Positions 32,281 to 44,592 of a DNA stretch of 64,000 nucleotides are shown piece by piece. Every line of letters begins with the position of its first letter. The first letter of the stretch is position 1. This stretch comes from Solen grandis. Its lineage: Eukaryota > Mollusca > Bivalvia > Adapedonta > Solenidae. Both the position numbers and the translations under genes were made by a program. The notes beneath the pieces were generated by a model. That model did not search any database. It saw only the letters and a list, made by a program, of their open reading frames with translations, and was not told the DNA's origin. The stretch lies in assembly GCA_021229015.1 (NCBI GenBank), contig CM037777.1, positions 56,685,957 through 56,749,956 of the forward strand, in the 5' to 3' direction.

Positions 32281-33627
32281 TCAGTCAATTACCCAGTCAC
32301 CTGATGTCACCCATTTCGGTTTATTTCTTGTCCTGTTCCCTCTTCTCATTGGGATGACATATCTGGGAACTTCCTGGTGGTCTTTTCCATTGTCTTCACT
32401 ACCAAACTCTGAGAACTTCTGATCTTCTGCCAGTGTTGTAAAAGTATCCTCCTTAGGGTACTCCTCCAACTGATCGTTTAAAGTTGTCAGTGGAAGAAGT
32501 AGGTTTCGGTGCAAAGTCCTGGTTTTCTTGAATTTTGCACCCTGCCGTTTTACCACATAAACGGGGATATCTGAAATAGGTTGTCCTACAACAACATAAG
32601 GGTGGTATTCCCACCGATCAGCTAACTTTTGTTGGCCTCTGAGTGACACATTTCTAACCAGGACATAATCACCTGGGAGAAGAACTGAACTTCTCGACTT
32701 TTTGTCAAACTTCTTCTTGTCAGAAGCAGAGGCTTTGGATGCGATTTCTCGAGCCTTCTGATATGCGAAATGAAGACGATTTCGAAGTTTAACCACATAC
32801 TCCGTTTGTGCGCTTGCGGACAAACTGTCGTTTGACAGTCCCAGAAAAGCATCAATTGCCAACCTTGGATGCCTCCCAAACATGAGAAAATACGGAGAAT
32901 ACCCCGTACTCTCATGTTTGGTGGCGTTGTAGGCATGAGTCAAGACTGGCACATAAGACTTCCAGTCCGACTTCTTATGCTCCTCCATTGTCCCAAGCAT
33001 TTTTGGTAATGTCTGGTTAAACCTCTCAACCATTCCATTGCCCATAGGATGGTATGGAGTCGTTCGACTTTGATCGACACCAGCAAGGCTACATAAATCC
33101 TTGACCAATGCCGATTCAAAGTTCCGGCCTTGATCACTATGGATTCTAGCAGGAAAACCATAGTGAACAACAAATTGTTCAAAGATGACTTTAGCTGTAG
33201 TCCTTGCTGTTTGATTTCTTGTCGGGAAGACTTGAGCATATCTACTGAAATGATCAGTTATTACAAGGATATGCTCAAAGCCACTTTTGGAAACTTCCAA
33301 AGACAAGAAGTCGATGCAAATGACTTCCATAGGACATGTTGACATTATTGGCACCAGTTCGCTTCTGCTAGCCTGCGATTTTCTCCTAATGCATCTACCG
33401 CATTGCCTCACATACTGCACAATATCCCGGTCCATGCCAGGCCAGTAAAAAGGTTCTTTGAAGAGCGATGTTGTACGATCCCTCCCCTGATGACCTAGGT
33501 CATCATGAAGAGACTTACAAACATCAACTCTTAAAGTTTCTGACAGGACCAACTGCAACCTGCTGTCATTGCCTACGGGTTTTCGATATATAATACTGGT
33601 TGATTTCAAAACCATGTCTAACACTTA
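32281..33627 (-). pseudogene. Ty3/Gypsy pol, integrase part only (5'-truncated)
   Basis: An uninterrupted minus-strand frame of about 447 codons carries a complete retroviral-type integrase. First comes the zinc-binding motif ('HDDLGH' and 'CGRC', residues about 40-78). Next is the catalytic core with Asp in 'CIDFLSLE', Asp in 'HSDQGRNF' and Glu in 'MVERFNQT' (about 104-205). The C-terminal GPY/F-type segment follows ('PGDYVLVRNVSL' and 'YVVVGQP'). Integrase inserts the element's cDNA into host DNA. The frame meets TAA just upstream, at 33625-33627. Protease, reverse transcriptase, RNase H, gag and the 5' LTR are absent. The intact frame suggests a recent loss. It lies antisense in the receptor intron and cannot move by itself. 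Confidence 0.88.
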
Positions 33628-34250
33628 GTCAACATCTCGGAAAAACGCACAAGGCGCACTTTTAAGCACAATCATCATAAAATGTGGTTAAAATATATGT
33701 GTAGGAAATTGAATAAAATCGAGACTGAGTCATTAACAGCGTTACTAGGTTAATCAAAGAAAAAAAGTCAACCAACAGAAAACCATATTTTGACCCAATT
33801 TTCATGTAGAATTAAAATGTATATCTGCATAAAATCTCGAGTCGTGTGGGATCAAAACTAGTTTATCAAGTAATATTTTCTCAAGTGCTCAAGCACAGAT
33901 GCTTAACAAAAGCTCCCCTCTCTCCCTCTCAGACTCTCTCTATTTATCAATTGTAATATAAACAAATAAATTTATATAAAATTATGAACTGGTTTATATC
34001 CACATCTAGTTAAAGAACAATGTACACTTCCTAAGCACCAAGGACACTTCAGCGGGCTTCTGAGTAATTTTTGTATATATTTTGGTCCAGACACAATGAC
34101 TATTTTTGCTCGTAGTGCATTTTCCACACATGTTTGACAGTGTTTTCACTTGTAACTTATGAAACATATTATATGTTACAAATTATGATGAAATATTCTG
34201 AAAATATTATTTTGATATGTTATTTAAGTTTTTAGAATGCAATCTTTTAT
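33628..34250. other. Receptor intron sequence, no gene seen
   Basis: A+T-rich; the left border marks where the Gypsy element is cut off. Confidence 0.5.
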
Positions 34251-34456
34251 GCAAAATAAAGTTCCGTTTCTGGTCTCCCGACCGACCCTCTTTTTAACGA
34301 CCAATCTTCAGGGGTTTTTTTACCTTTCCGCCTTTAAAAATTCTTTCCTTTTTTTAACATTTCATTTCATGTAAAAAAAATATCTCGACCTACCGACCCT
34401 CTTAGTTTTTTTTGTTTTTTTTTACTGGAGACCAGAAACGGAACTTTTCGTTTTGC
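34251..34456. mobile_element. MITE with long terminal inverted repeats, 206 bp
   Basis: GTTCCGTTTCTGGTCTCC (34261-34278) is matched exactly by its complement GGAGACCAGAAACGGAAC (34427-34444). The outer part GCAAAATAAA / CTTTTCGTTTTGC extends the pairing with a few changes. TTAT stands at both outer sides (34247-34250, 34458-34461). The core is T-rich and non-coding, with 'cgaccgaccctctt' near one end and 'cctaccgaccctctta' near the other. Confidence 0.85.
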
Positions 34457-34664
34457 CTTATCAAACAGTGATGTCTTACCATCAGCTAAACTTCTAACAC
34501 GAGCATGGTGACCCCTATTTTTAATCAATTAATCTTTTAGATATAGTCTTAAGTACTTATGTGCAAAGTTTCAGAAAAAATACGTCTGTTATAAAAAAAA
34601 ATGAAGCGCTTAAACGCCTTTAAGATAACGGATTGCTGACCATTAGGTGTGTGTGTGTGTTTTA

Positions 34665-36885
34665 TTAGGTTTTCGCCTTTGCAGGGCGAAAACCTATTGT
34701 TCTTCTTCTGTTGATTTGTTTTTTTTTTTATTTTTATTATTTTTCCAATTCCACCCATTTTTGTATCCAGCCTAGCGGCCAGATGAAAAAAGCTACAGCT
34801 ATGAAATTTTGGGCACGGAGTCATCTTTATTTAAACATGTGCCTAAATGGTCAAACATTTCAATTTTGTTTCTGATTTAGCCACTAGGGGGCGCAATACA
34901 TGTAATCACTGTTTTGCTAATAACTAAAAAATTTGAAACCTGATTTAGATGCGTTTTTTTACATAATGTTCCTTGTTGACAGCCCAATCAAATATGATGG
35001 AAATCTCATCATCGAGTACGGGAAAAAATTGTTCTAGGAGAGGTTGACTGTTCGAACCTTGGAAAAAAGTGAAATAATGAGGGTAGGTCTACGAAAAACC
35101 TTCCCACTTTTGTAAGAGATCAGATAGAAGAATTCTGTTTGCTGCATACGATTTGCAAGACATATACGCACAAAATATATGGGGTGGCGAATTTAGGAAA
35201 TGCGTGGTTTGTCCTCTAGAAAAGGTCAAACTTCACTAAATTTTAGGAAAAATTAAAATTTCAAAAACATGTTTTTGTCGCTCCTGACTTTATTTTCTGT
35301 TCATTCTTCATGATATTTTCACACAATATGTATTGTTATGTTTGAAAGGGCCTCACAATAAAAAAATTAAAAGAAATTTGAAAAGGTCAAGGTCATATTA
35401 CGATTATTGTGTTTTATTCGGCCACAAATAGCTCCAAAACTAAAAATATTTAATTGAGAGTATATGAACAAAAGTTTTAGTTCTTAAAGAGCTCTTTCCA
35501 GTGATGTTAAGTTTATGAAGATCGGACTTGATTTGGTCATTATACGGCAGTCCAAAGTTTGATCCTTTTTTGGAATAATTGTAAATCAGGTTTTATGCTT
35601 CAAATTCTGATACACAAGAATAAAAAGTTTGACTTGTGCGACTAGTATACTTGATTGAACTATTTGCTGCTTTGCTAGGTACCAAACAGTAAAATTTTAA
35701 TCAATTTTCTTTCTCATTTTGCCGCTAGGGGGCGCTTTTCTTGAAATCATTCTTTTGCTTATAACTCAAAATGTTGAAGCCTGATCCAAATGCGGTTAAT
35801 TGAATTATGTTCCTTGTTGATAGCCTAACAAAATATGATAGTTTCTAGGTATAAGTGGCTGAAACTTTTGAGCTAGTAACGGAAGGTTGAAAGTTCGAAT
35901 CTCGTAAAAAAACTGCAAATGAGGGTAGGTCTACGAAAAACCTATCCATTTTTGTTAGAAATCAGATAGAAGAATTCTGTTTGCTGCAAATGATTTGCAA
36001 GACATATACGCACAAAATATATGGGGTGGCGAATTTCAGAAATGCATGGTTTGTCCTCTAGAAAAAGGTCAAACTTCACTAAATTTTAGGAAAAATTAAA
36101 ATTTCAAAAACATGTTTTTTTGTCGCTCCTGACTTTATTTTCTGTTCATTCTTCATGAAATTTTCACAAGTTATGTATTGTTATGTTTGAAAGGGCCTCA
36201 CAATTAAAAAGTTAAAAAACATTGAAAAGGTCAAGGTCATATTACGATAATTGTGTTTTTATTCGGCCCCAAAGTGCTCCAAATCTAAAAATATTTCATT
36301 GAGAGTATATGAACAAAAGTTTTAGTTCTTAAAGAGCTCTTTCCAGTGATGTTTAGTTTTTGAAGACCGGACTTGATTTGGTCATTATACGGCAGTCCAA
36401 AGTTTGATCCTTTTTTGGAATAATTGTAAATCAGGTTTTATGCTTCAAATTCTGATACATAAGAATAAAAAGTTTGACTAGTGCGACTTATATACTTGTT
36501 TGAACTATTTGATGTTTTTGCAATTTTGTTTCTCATTTTGCCGCTAGAGGGCGTTTTGCTTAAAATCACTCTTTTGCTTATAACTCAAAATGTAAAAGTC
36601 TGATTGAAATGCGGTTTTCAGCATTTTGTTCCTTGTTGACTGCACCACAGAATGTGATGGATTTCAAGGGACAGGGTATGGGAAAATATTTGCGCTAGAA
36701 GAGTTTGAATGTTCTAACATTGCAAAAAAAAAAAAAAAAAAAAAAAAAAAACTGTGCAAATGAGAGTAGGTCTTCAAAAACCTTTTCGTTCTGTTTCATA
36801 TTGAAAATTGTGGCTGAGTTGAAATAAAGTGTTCAAGTTGATTTGGTTAAAAGCGAAAACCGAGATACCGCTTGCGGTTCTAGTT
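34665..36885 (+). mobile_element. 'TAGGTTTTCGCC...GGTTCTAGTT' element with tandem units of about 840 bp
   Basis: The left end is a hairpin (TAGGTTTTCGCC TTTGCA GGGCGAAAACCTA). The right end is AAAGCGAAAACCGAGATACC then GCTTGCGGT and TCTAGTT, where ACCGC/GCGGT forms a hairpin. Between them a unit is repeated: 'gagggtaggtctacgaaaaa' at about 35079 and about 35919, with 300 bp of near-identity after each, and a partial third from about 36530. Non-coding. The plan is the same as in the AGCTCACC family. Confidence 0.8.
36727..36751 (+). repeat. Poly(A) tract
   Basis: A run of about 25 or more A inside the tandem-unit element. Confidence 0.9.
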
Positions 36886-36953
36886 GTTACTGTTCTTCTC
36901 TTTATAGAAATCAAATGTTACGCGCGAAAACAGATATGTCTTAAAAGGTAAGG

Positions 36954-37381
36954 CATGTTCGGAAGCACGGAAGCGACATGGTGTTTTTCTTTTTTATCTC
37001 GTGGCCACGTGCAAATAAATAAAAAAAATCTTGCTAACTTGTGGCCAAGAGACATAACTAAGAAATAAACGAAAAACGAACTTGTCTAATTTATGGCCAC
37101 GAGATATAACTAGAGTAAAAAACGATTATTAATTCGTAGCCACGAAATATAAGTAAGAAATAAAAACAAATCTCGCTAATTCGTGGGCACTTAATAAAAA
37201 ATGTTAACGAGTTATTATCTCGTGTGGCACGAAATAGCATTTTTTTCTTAGTTATAACTTGTGCCCACGAATTAGACAAGTTCGTTTTTCTTTCGTTTAT
37301 TTTTTTTCTTAGTTACATCTCGTGGCAACGAGATAATAAAAAAGAAAAACACCATGTCCCTTCTGTGTTTCCGTAGCATGT
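36954..37381. mobile_element. Foldback MITE, about 430 bp
   Basis: CGGAAGCACGGAAGCGACAT then GGTGTTTTTCTTTTTTATCT on the left pairs with AGAAAAACACCATGTCCCTT then CTGTGTTTCCG on the right, an inverted repeat of about 50 bp with few differences. The inside repeats 'aactaagaaataaacg' and 'cgtggccacgaaat' themes on both strands, so the whole element can fold. Confidence 0.85.
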
Positions 37382-38739
37382 GGATACATCCTATCCTCCT
37401 CTTATGTAATATCTTGATATATGAACAGCTGAAATTCCATGCTTCAGACATGACCTCCCATACCTCTTCATGATTAAAAATTATCTTAATTGTTTCTGAA
37501 ACGTAATCTTGTTTCAGAAAGCAAGTCCGTTAAATTACTTAAAAAATGCAAACGTTTCTCTCTCCCTTTAATTTTTTTTCTCGATTTCAAAAATCGCCGA
37601 TAGGCTATTTTTGTCTTGTGCGTCTTATTTCAAATAAAATACTAATATCTATGTGACAGGTAAACAGAATCTTTCGCATATAACTAGACCCACACACATA
37701 TATGAACACACACGCACGAACGCATGCATGTACGTACATTTTCTTATGCGTATACCCCATACCTCATTTGCATAAATCGTTCTAAATTCAATGTGACGCC
37801 ATCCGGTATATACCATTTCACCAGGGGATTGGCAAAACCTGGTATAATTCGCTGATCTAAACTGACCAATCAGTGACTGGGGGAAATTTTGCCATTGAAC
37901 AATGTGTGGAATTTTATGACAGCTTGAATGTAGATAAAGTGTTCGGGAAGTGCTCGTTGATTTACGTAGGCTTAAGTCTCATTTTTGAGTGAAAGGGTAT
38001 ATTGACCCGCACTGCGGGAAATACAATTACATGATGACAGGATGATGTAATGGCTTAATATTATTACGATGTGTAGATTTAATAAGTACTTACATGAAAC
38101 ATGCCAGCTAATCAAATGAAATGATACAACACATAATACATTACATTTCGGTGTTATGCAAGTTTTCAGATGTGTCAATCGGCTTGGGGAAGGTACATGG
38201 ACTGAAACGAAGTTGATTCCCAACTTCAAACTTTTATTTCAATAATGTATGCTAAGGATCACAAATATCATGATCGACAAAAGCATGAACAGAAAAAGTG
38301 CATGCAAAATACATGAACAGGAACAATACTTACACATGACACATGGGAAGACGACCATATAAGATTTGTGATAAACGATATTAATTCTTATAAAAACGAT
38401 TGTAAAACTATTACTTTTAATCATCATCAAACTGTCTACAGGTAAAGCATATTTTTTAATCTGACAAAATCATACTATCTATACATGTATATTCTAATTA
38501 ATATTCTCAAAATATTTCATTATTTTATCAACCATTATAGAAATATTTTTTAGCATCTTTGTATTTTCACATTAAAGCAACTCAACAAATTTAGGAGCAG
38601 AGCATTTGGATTTGTATAGAAATACCTTTCATATATTTTTTTTCTAATATCAACCAAAAAGTGGACATGTCAATTCGCCTCCTATATCAGTACATCAAAA
38701 AACACAGTTTTTAATATATTGGGATATTTTTCCATCGAC
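37382..38739. other. Receptor intron sequence, no gene seen
   Basis: A+T-rich; short minus-strand open frames at 37972-38430 are not recognisable. Confidence 0.5.
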
Positions 38740-39345
38740 CGGTTTCTACACTCAGGAAGTCTGTGATTTCTAATTATGATGGCTTTTAGGCGTTTACAGT
38801 GCATGATAACTAGGTAATGATTTTATACGGTGGCTTTGTGCAAAGTGAATTAACCTGTACAATTTGTATATATTACTGTTAGACATTAAAGTTATGTCTG
38901 ATTGCCAAGTCTGTATAAACATATCTTTTACTTTAGTTTTCAGGGATTTACCAATTTCCATTAGTGTTTTGAGTATCCCAAATCCCTGAGTAACCACTAT
39001 TGCATAAAATATTTTTAAATGTTTCTGTCCATTTGGATTTAAAAGAATTTGAGTTACATATGAAAAAGTGTCGAATATATTTTAGAAGATATTGTTTTAG
39101 TATTTTCGTTATTCATATTGTTCATTATTCTTATCATTCGAATTTTGATATCATTTACTGATGGTGTAATTCCAATTACTCCGTATATCATGTAATTTGG
39201 TGATGATTTCTTCAGCCTAAAAATATATTTATAAAATTTTAACTGTATTTTTTCTAACACGAAACCCCAAATTTCACATCCATATAGAAGAATAGGTTTG
39301 GTAGTTCCATAACCTTGCATATCGCACAAAATGCCGTGTATTATT
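38740..39345 (-). mobile_element. LINE fragment, region after the reverse transcriptase
   Basis: On the minus strand 'KPILLYGCEIWGFV' (about 39285 downwards) and 'VKDMFIQTWQSDI' (about 38920) are the standard landmarks between reverse transcriptase and C-terminus in the same LINE class as at 200-2650. A frame break separates the two parts. Nothing of the catalytic core remains. Confidence 0.75.
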
Positions 39346-39815
39346 TTTTTTATAATACAATTTAGTCTTTATCGTGAACAATACCAGTGATATACATTCC
39401 ACGCTTAGCTGTCATTATCTAGACATATTGACCTGCTGTCAGGACAATGCAACCTGATTATGATCTTATGCCATTTGTCTACGACATGATATGAATACAA
39501 CTACCGAAGGAATTTTAAATCCCAGCAAACAATCAAACAATATATTCTCCAAAATTACGAGCGAAACTCAGTTTCGATTCACTTTATTTGTAAATGTATT
39601 TTGTAAACACATTATACGGTAAAAAGGTACTGCATACCAATATCCCGTAATTCACCCGCATGTGTTCTTTCATTTTATTTCCAAGACATATACGTTAACA
39701 GAATTGACTAGTTTGACTGATTTGAAATATAAATACATGCAACGTATAGAATTTAGGAAAGGCTGGTACGTCATGTAATTATCATATTTATAACAACAAC
39801 AATTGCATTTTTCAG

Positions 39816-40034
39816 GTACTGTAAAATTAGTAATCTTAGTTGACAATTAATTTCTTTGATTTTGTACCTAAGGGAATTTCGTGCGTATATTTATTCGTGG
39901 ATCTATGTTCTGGAAAACGTGAGGTCTATGTAAGAGACAAGTTTTCGTGGGGATTAATATTCGTGGATAAAACCCACCACGAAATCGACGAAAATCTGTT
40001 TCCCGCGAAAATTAATGATTTCACAGTGCAAAGA
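39816..40034. mobile_element. MITE, about 215 bp ('TACTGTAAAATTAGTAAT' ends)
   Basis: TACTGTAAAATTAGTAAT on the left pairs imperfectly with ATTAATGATTTCACAGTG on the right. The core has 'ttcgtggggattaatattcg' and 'cacgaaatcgacgaaaat', which also form an inverted pair. A second, partial copy is at 40283-40372. Confidence 0.7.
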
Positions 40035-40282
40035 AATTAAGCCTATACCAGATTGACCGGTAGTAAATAATTGCACCTATATAACTCGACCATAAATTAA
40101 TGCATAAAATTGCGAAATTTTCGAGGAATTATGGGAGAAAATGAAATCCTCGAAATAGCACTGACCTGTCCGGCAAAAGTCATTAATTTTCGTTGATATC
40201 GAATTTACCAATGCGTATAAAATCCATTTTGTTGGTATACATATTAGTGAACGCATATTCTAGGAAATGAGCAGTCTGTTAA

Positions 40283-40372
40283 ATGAAACGTTTTTGTGGG
40301 ATTAATATTCGTGGATAAAGACAGTCACGAAATCAATGAAAATTAGTCCCCCGCGATTATTAATGATTCTGC
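40283..40372. mobile_element. Partial copy of the preceding MITE
   Basis: 'tgtgggattaatattcgtgg' through 'cccgcgattattaatgattc' repeats the right two thirds of 39816-40034. Confidence 0.7.
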
Positions 40373-41332
40373 AGGATTTGTCTGCTTCTTCGTATAAGGA
40401 CATGAAAATACCTCGAATTTGGCACGAAGCACGAATAGCTATTGTAATTTTACTGTATCACATTTCCTGAAACACAAATTTGATCGATTAATTACAAGAA
40501 ATATCGATAACATTTCCATTATACATGTATATACAATAATAATTATATATGTATCTAGAAAACTACAAGTTTTAAACATACACATCTTCTTTGCTTTCAC
40601 ATTTGCGGGGTACTTTTTTTTTTTTTTTTTTTCGCCGCATTTATTTCTATATTTCCCGGAGTCTATGGCTTTTGTACAGCGCTAGGAATGTCGGGTTCAC
40701 TTGCAACATTACACTCTAGAAACCATATATATGTTCTTGCCTATTGGATCAAGTGAACCTGAAGTGAACACTGCAGAAGTTAATATCCCTTAGTTCTGTC
40801 ATATAAAGCAAACAAAATTGCTGCTCCCGCCTGTATTTAATGCAGATATACTGCCGTGTGATATCACGCCTTATGTACATTTTGCTTGGGAAAACCAAGC
40901 GCTCCCTTGCTCTAAGTTTATCGAATATAACTAGTATAGAGTCACTTACTGTTCCAGACCCTCAGACAAGAACAATCATAAATATTTCTTTTAGACTTGA
41001 AATTGATTTTGTCTTCGTAAAAGCATGCGTATTGCCGAAAAATAATCATATGGCTGAACAAATCTGAATATTGGCAACTCCGCGGAAAATGCCCACTCTG
41101 CAATTCCCGTAGAATTGCAACTGCTTGAAACAGCTTATATGTTGAGAAAAACACACTATGACGCGTGTTAATGGAGAAATCGTTCTAAAGAATATAAGAT
41201 TGTCAATGATATAATTAGCTTGTGTTATTAATCTATGTTTCTAGACAAGAACAAGCAATTATAGTTGAATTATGTGCCATATTTCTGAAAATTGCGGAAA
41301 ATCATACTTAATCGTACATAAGCTCTGATTCT
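40373..41332. other. Receptor intron sequence, no gene seen
   Basis: A poly(T) run lies at about 40614-40632. Overlapping open frames on both strands at 40840-41154 are not recognisable. Confidence 0.5.
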
Positions 41333-41620
41333 ATGTATAATATAGAGTCTATTAGTACATTACTACAGACAATGAAGATCAAAGCAGCGTAGGCTTCTAT
41401 TTCATTTAAAACGGCTTAATAGATTCTCTCCAACTTAAAATTCACCAACACATGATTTTGTCTAAAATAGCGATTTATTTTGCACAAGGTATACTACTAG
41501 TAATAGGAAATAGAAAGGTGTTTTTATGGAGGTGAATCGCTGTTAAATTTGAATTTTCAGAGATTCAAAGTGGCCACAAATTTAGGCTGACTTCTACTGT
41601 TGTAATAGAATTTAGTGAAA
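41333..41620 (+). mobile_element. Non-autonomous Crypton relative, copy C
   Basis: It starts 'tatgtataatatagagtcta', has the decayed hairpin with loop and arm 'aggcttctatt' ... 'ttaatagattctctccaact', and ends 'tttgaattttcagag' ... 'ggctgacttctac' ... 'taatagaatt'. The order and ends follow those of 22641-25323, with all coding sequence missing. Confidence 0.7.
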
Positions 41621-43049
41621 TCATTATCTAGATATTGCAGTTTCTATGAATGAACTTTTATGATAACATTAATATCTATTGCGTAGTCTAACCAGCAAGA
41701 AACTTAATCGACAGAGGTAAATCTATTGGCGGGACAACGTGCCTGTGGCAAATTGTCAAACTCACTTGACCAGTTCGATAGTCTCAGACGCTGTATATTC
41801 CATTACCTCGTACAATACTACTTTCGAGTTGGAAGCAGTAGTAAACCAGTCAATTCAACTAGTTCTTCACACATAAAACATAATTAAACTCAACTTATGT
41901 GTCTTGCAATCTTGTCTGTATGTCAGCTGGCTGTACTATTCTAAAAATTTTAATTTTTAAATCTTTTTTTATTTTTAAGATCTTTAAGTACAGTTGGCCT
42001 GGCTCAAATTCAACTAACTTTTAATATCCCTAAATGATACTTAATAGAAAAGGTCTAACTTTAATATTGTTGTTTTCTTAACAAAGTACCCAATATTTAA
42101 TTTATTTACAAAGATTTTCAGTTATCAAATTAAAATATCGTATCATTTTGTCAAATACTTTAAGATCGTATATTACAGAAATGTTGGAATGCGTTTGAAG
42201 AATATAAGTATGACCTTTTTTTTTTTTTCTTTTTTTTTTAATGTGTTAACATCACGATCTGTTTACTGTCTGTATGTCCGAGCATATTTGTAAACTTAAC
42301 CCAAAAACCATGCATGTGAACCTAGTACCTATAGTCTTATATAACGCATTTTCTTTTAAATAACACATTACATATAACTTATGGGCCGAATTACTGTATT
42401 CTCCGTATCAGGCGTGTGTGATCTATATATTCATATATTGTGTTTAAACAACTGGATTAAATGTATTTTATGTAAATACCTTTGACTGCAAATACGTATT
42501 ATTAACTGTTATGCTGATAATGTATGAGAAATTTACACATGAAATTCTTATTTTCAGCTATTGTTTTTATAAATAGTCTGAGTCATTCACAGTGTGGTCA
42601 TTAATGTTTTGTTGTTTATAATCGCAGTGAACTGAGTACAAATAATAAAATATGAGTTTGTCATTTTATATCGACTTTTACGGAATTCGTTCATGAAAAT
42701 ATTATTATCTCCTCAGAGGCTCGCTTAATGTAATTTTCATAAACTTGTTTAGTACAAGATGATATGAAATGACAAATTCATGTCAAATCCAAGTTAAACA
42801 TGTCTTTAGAGGTAAGTCAAGGGAACAAGAGTATGTTGCCGCTTTACACAGATAGTCTAGTTTGGTGATATAAGAAATGACCGCTAAATGCAGGTTGGTC
42901 GTTTAATACAGGTGACCCTTAATTAAGCGGTAATATATAATCATGTATATTATATTCAAGGAACTGTAAGATTTTCATAATAACATTCATACATCTATAT
43001 ACATATATCATCATAGCATTCAAGGGTCTCCAAGTTTGACGTTGTTTTA
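41621..43049. other. Receptor intron sequence, no gene seen
   Basis: A+T-rich. A T-rich run lies at 42216-42240. 'ggtcgtttaatacaggtgac' near 42898 looks like a fragment of the gcggccacc-type repeat seen at 55345. Confidence 0.5.
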
Positions 43050-43200
43050 CTATCACTTAGCCCTTATCGATTTGGGTTCGAGCCCTGGTATGCCATCTTG
43101 CTTTCATTAGGCCGGTAGACCTATCCCGGTGTATACTCAAGAACTTCCATTATCAGCTGGGCATCATTATATTACTGAACATCTGTCTGTTTGTTTGCTT
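43050..43200 (+). mobile_element. Diverged SINE, family A type
   Basis: Box B GGGTTCGAGCCC, 'gccatcttgc', 'ggtagacctatcccgg' and 'tcagctgggcatcattatat' follow the family-A order with many changes. Confidence 0.55.
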
Positions 43201-43400
43201 GCTTATTGGGTTTAACTTCCCGCCAACAGTATTTCAGTCATTTGGAGACCATGTCTATTTGAGAAAGATATAGTGCATCACGACGTAGACATGTGGCATG
43301 ATACCACACCCAATCACATTATCCTGATACCGGGCCAAGAACTCCTGGAACAACCCATTTATGATGTGCGCCAAGCAAGGAAGCTTTGAAATGCTGTTGC
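43195..43400 (+). repeat. Dispersed repeat D, copy 1
   Basis: 'ttgggtttaacttcccgcca' ... 'acagtatttcagt' ... 'gtagacatgtggcatgatac' ... 'cacattatcctgataccggg' ... 'cgccaagcaagg' aligns with 59388-59590 and, inverted, with 46115-46315. Confidence 0.8.
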
Positions 43401-44592
43401 AGCAACGGCAAACTCCTTGTGCAACTTCTTTGGCTGGGGCTCAGCATATAAGGGTTGTTATAGAACTGGTAAGCCCGGTGTCAGGATAATATAACTTTGT
43501 GTGGTATGAATAACAATTCTCTATGGGTTGAAATCACATTGAGACAACAATGCAGCTGCCGTATGTTCGACAAAAGTCCCAAAATTTCTGAACGTTTAGG
43601 CCAAGCGAGCATACATTTAGATACAGTAAAGCTAACAAAAGCAGACGTTATATACAGTTATCAGAATTTAAGCTTTTATGTGCATTACTGCACCACATTT
43701 AAAGTGAAACTGCGTAAAATTGTCTTGTTCTTGAACAGAGGCACTGCTCTGATTTTCAAACAACTTAGTGACAGTGCCGTGAAGACGGGCGTTCTTGATT
43801 CGTGCTGAGTTTTGTGTTGAGTTCTGGAAGGACACCGCCGCCTCACTTTCTGTTTGATTGCTGTATAAATAATTTCTCCCAAGGCTTCATTTCTGCTGGA
43901 TTGATAAAATAATAGCGTAATCTGTATAGGTTTTCATGCAACTTGGGAGACCACTCGACTAAATTGATATCAGGAGGCTTCAAAGTGATGTTTCCAATGT
44001 TTACTCATAATTACTTTAGGCGGACACTCAAGGGATACGCTCGCAGCTAGATGGAGCAGTCGATCGATACACTAAAGGAGTCTCCGCCAAATTGATTGAA
44101 AGCATTCTCATAAATGCACTTAGTTAATGATCGCCAGCAGTAATAGTTGAATAAACCCCGTCAAATAGCGCGGCTTCGAGTGGACTTTCTGTTAGTTCAA
44201 CCGATTTGTTTCGTAATAGTTATATAGATATATTTAAAGATCTATGTCTGATTCGTGCAAACATTCCAATATGTATGGATGAGGCAGACTTGAAACAATT
44301 GATGAAGACGGAAAAGTGCTGATCCTACTGACCAAGGCTTTATCAAAAATCAATGTGAAATTATCATTCCCTTGTTTCCGATGCTAGTGTTCCGTCTCCC
44401 GACGGAATCAGGGTTAATTTATATCATCGCGATGACTATCGGAATCTCCATCGCTGTCTTCGATTTTGTATAATTATGGGACTCGGTCGGTTACATATGC
44501 TGTTCTCTTGAGTATCTCTATTTAAAACGCTAATGTTTTCAATTCGTCCAAACTCTCGTTAATCATACATAGATCAAACTTTGGTAATAGTA
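43401..44592. other. Receptor intron sequence, no gene seen
   Basis: A + strand open frame at 43497-43808 shows no recognisable domain and overlaps a minus-strand frame at 43685-43882. Confidence 0.45.

Noticed and set aside
32622..33342. Other-frame and + strand open frames within the integrase region
   Set aside because: They overlap the integrase frame, which has all the expected motifs.
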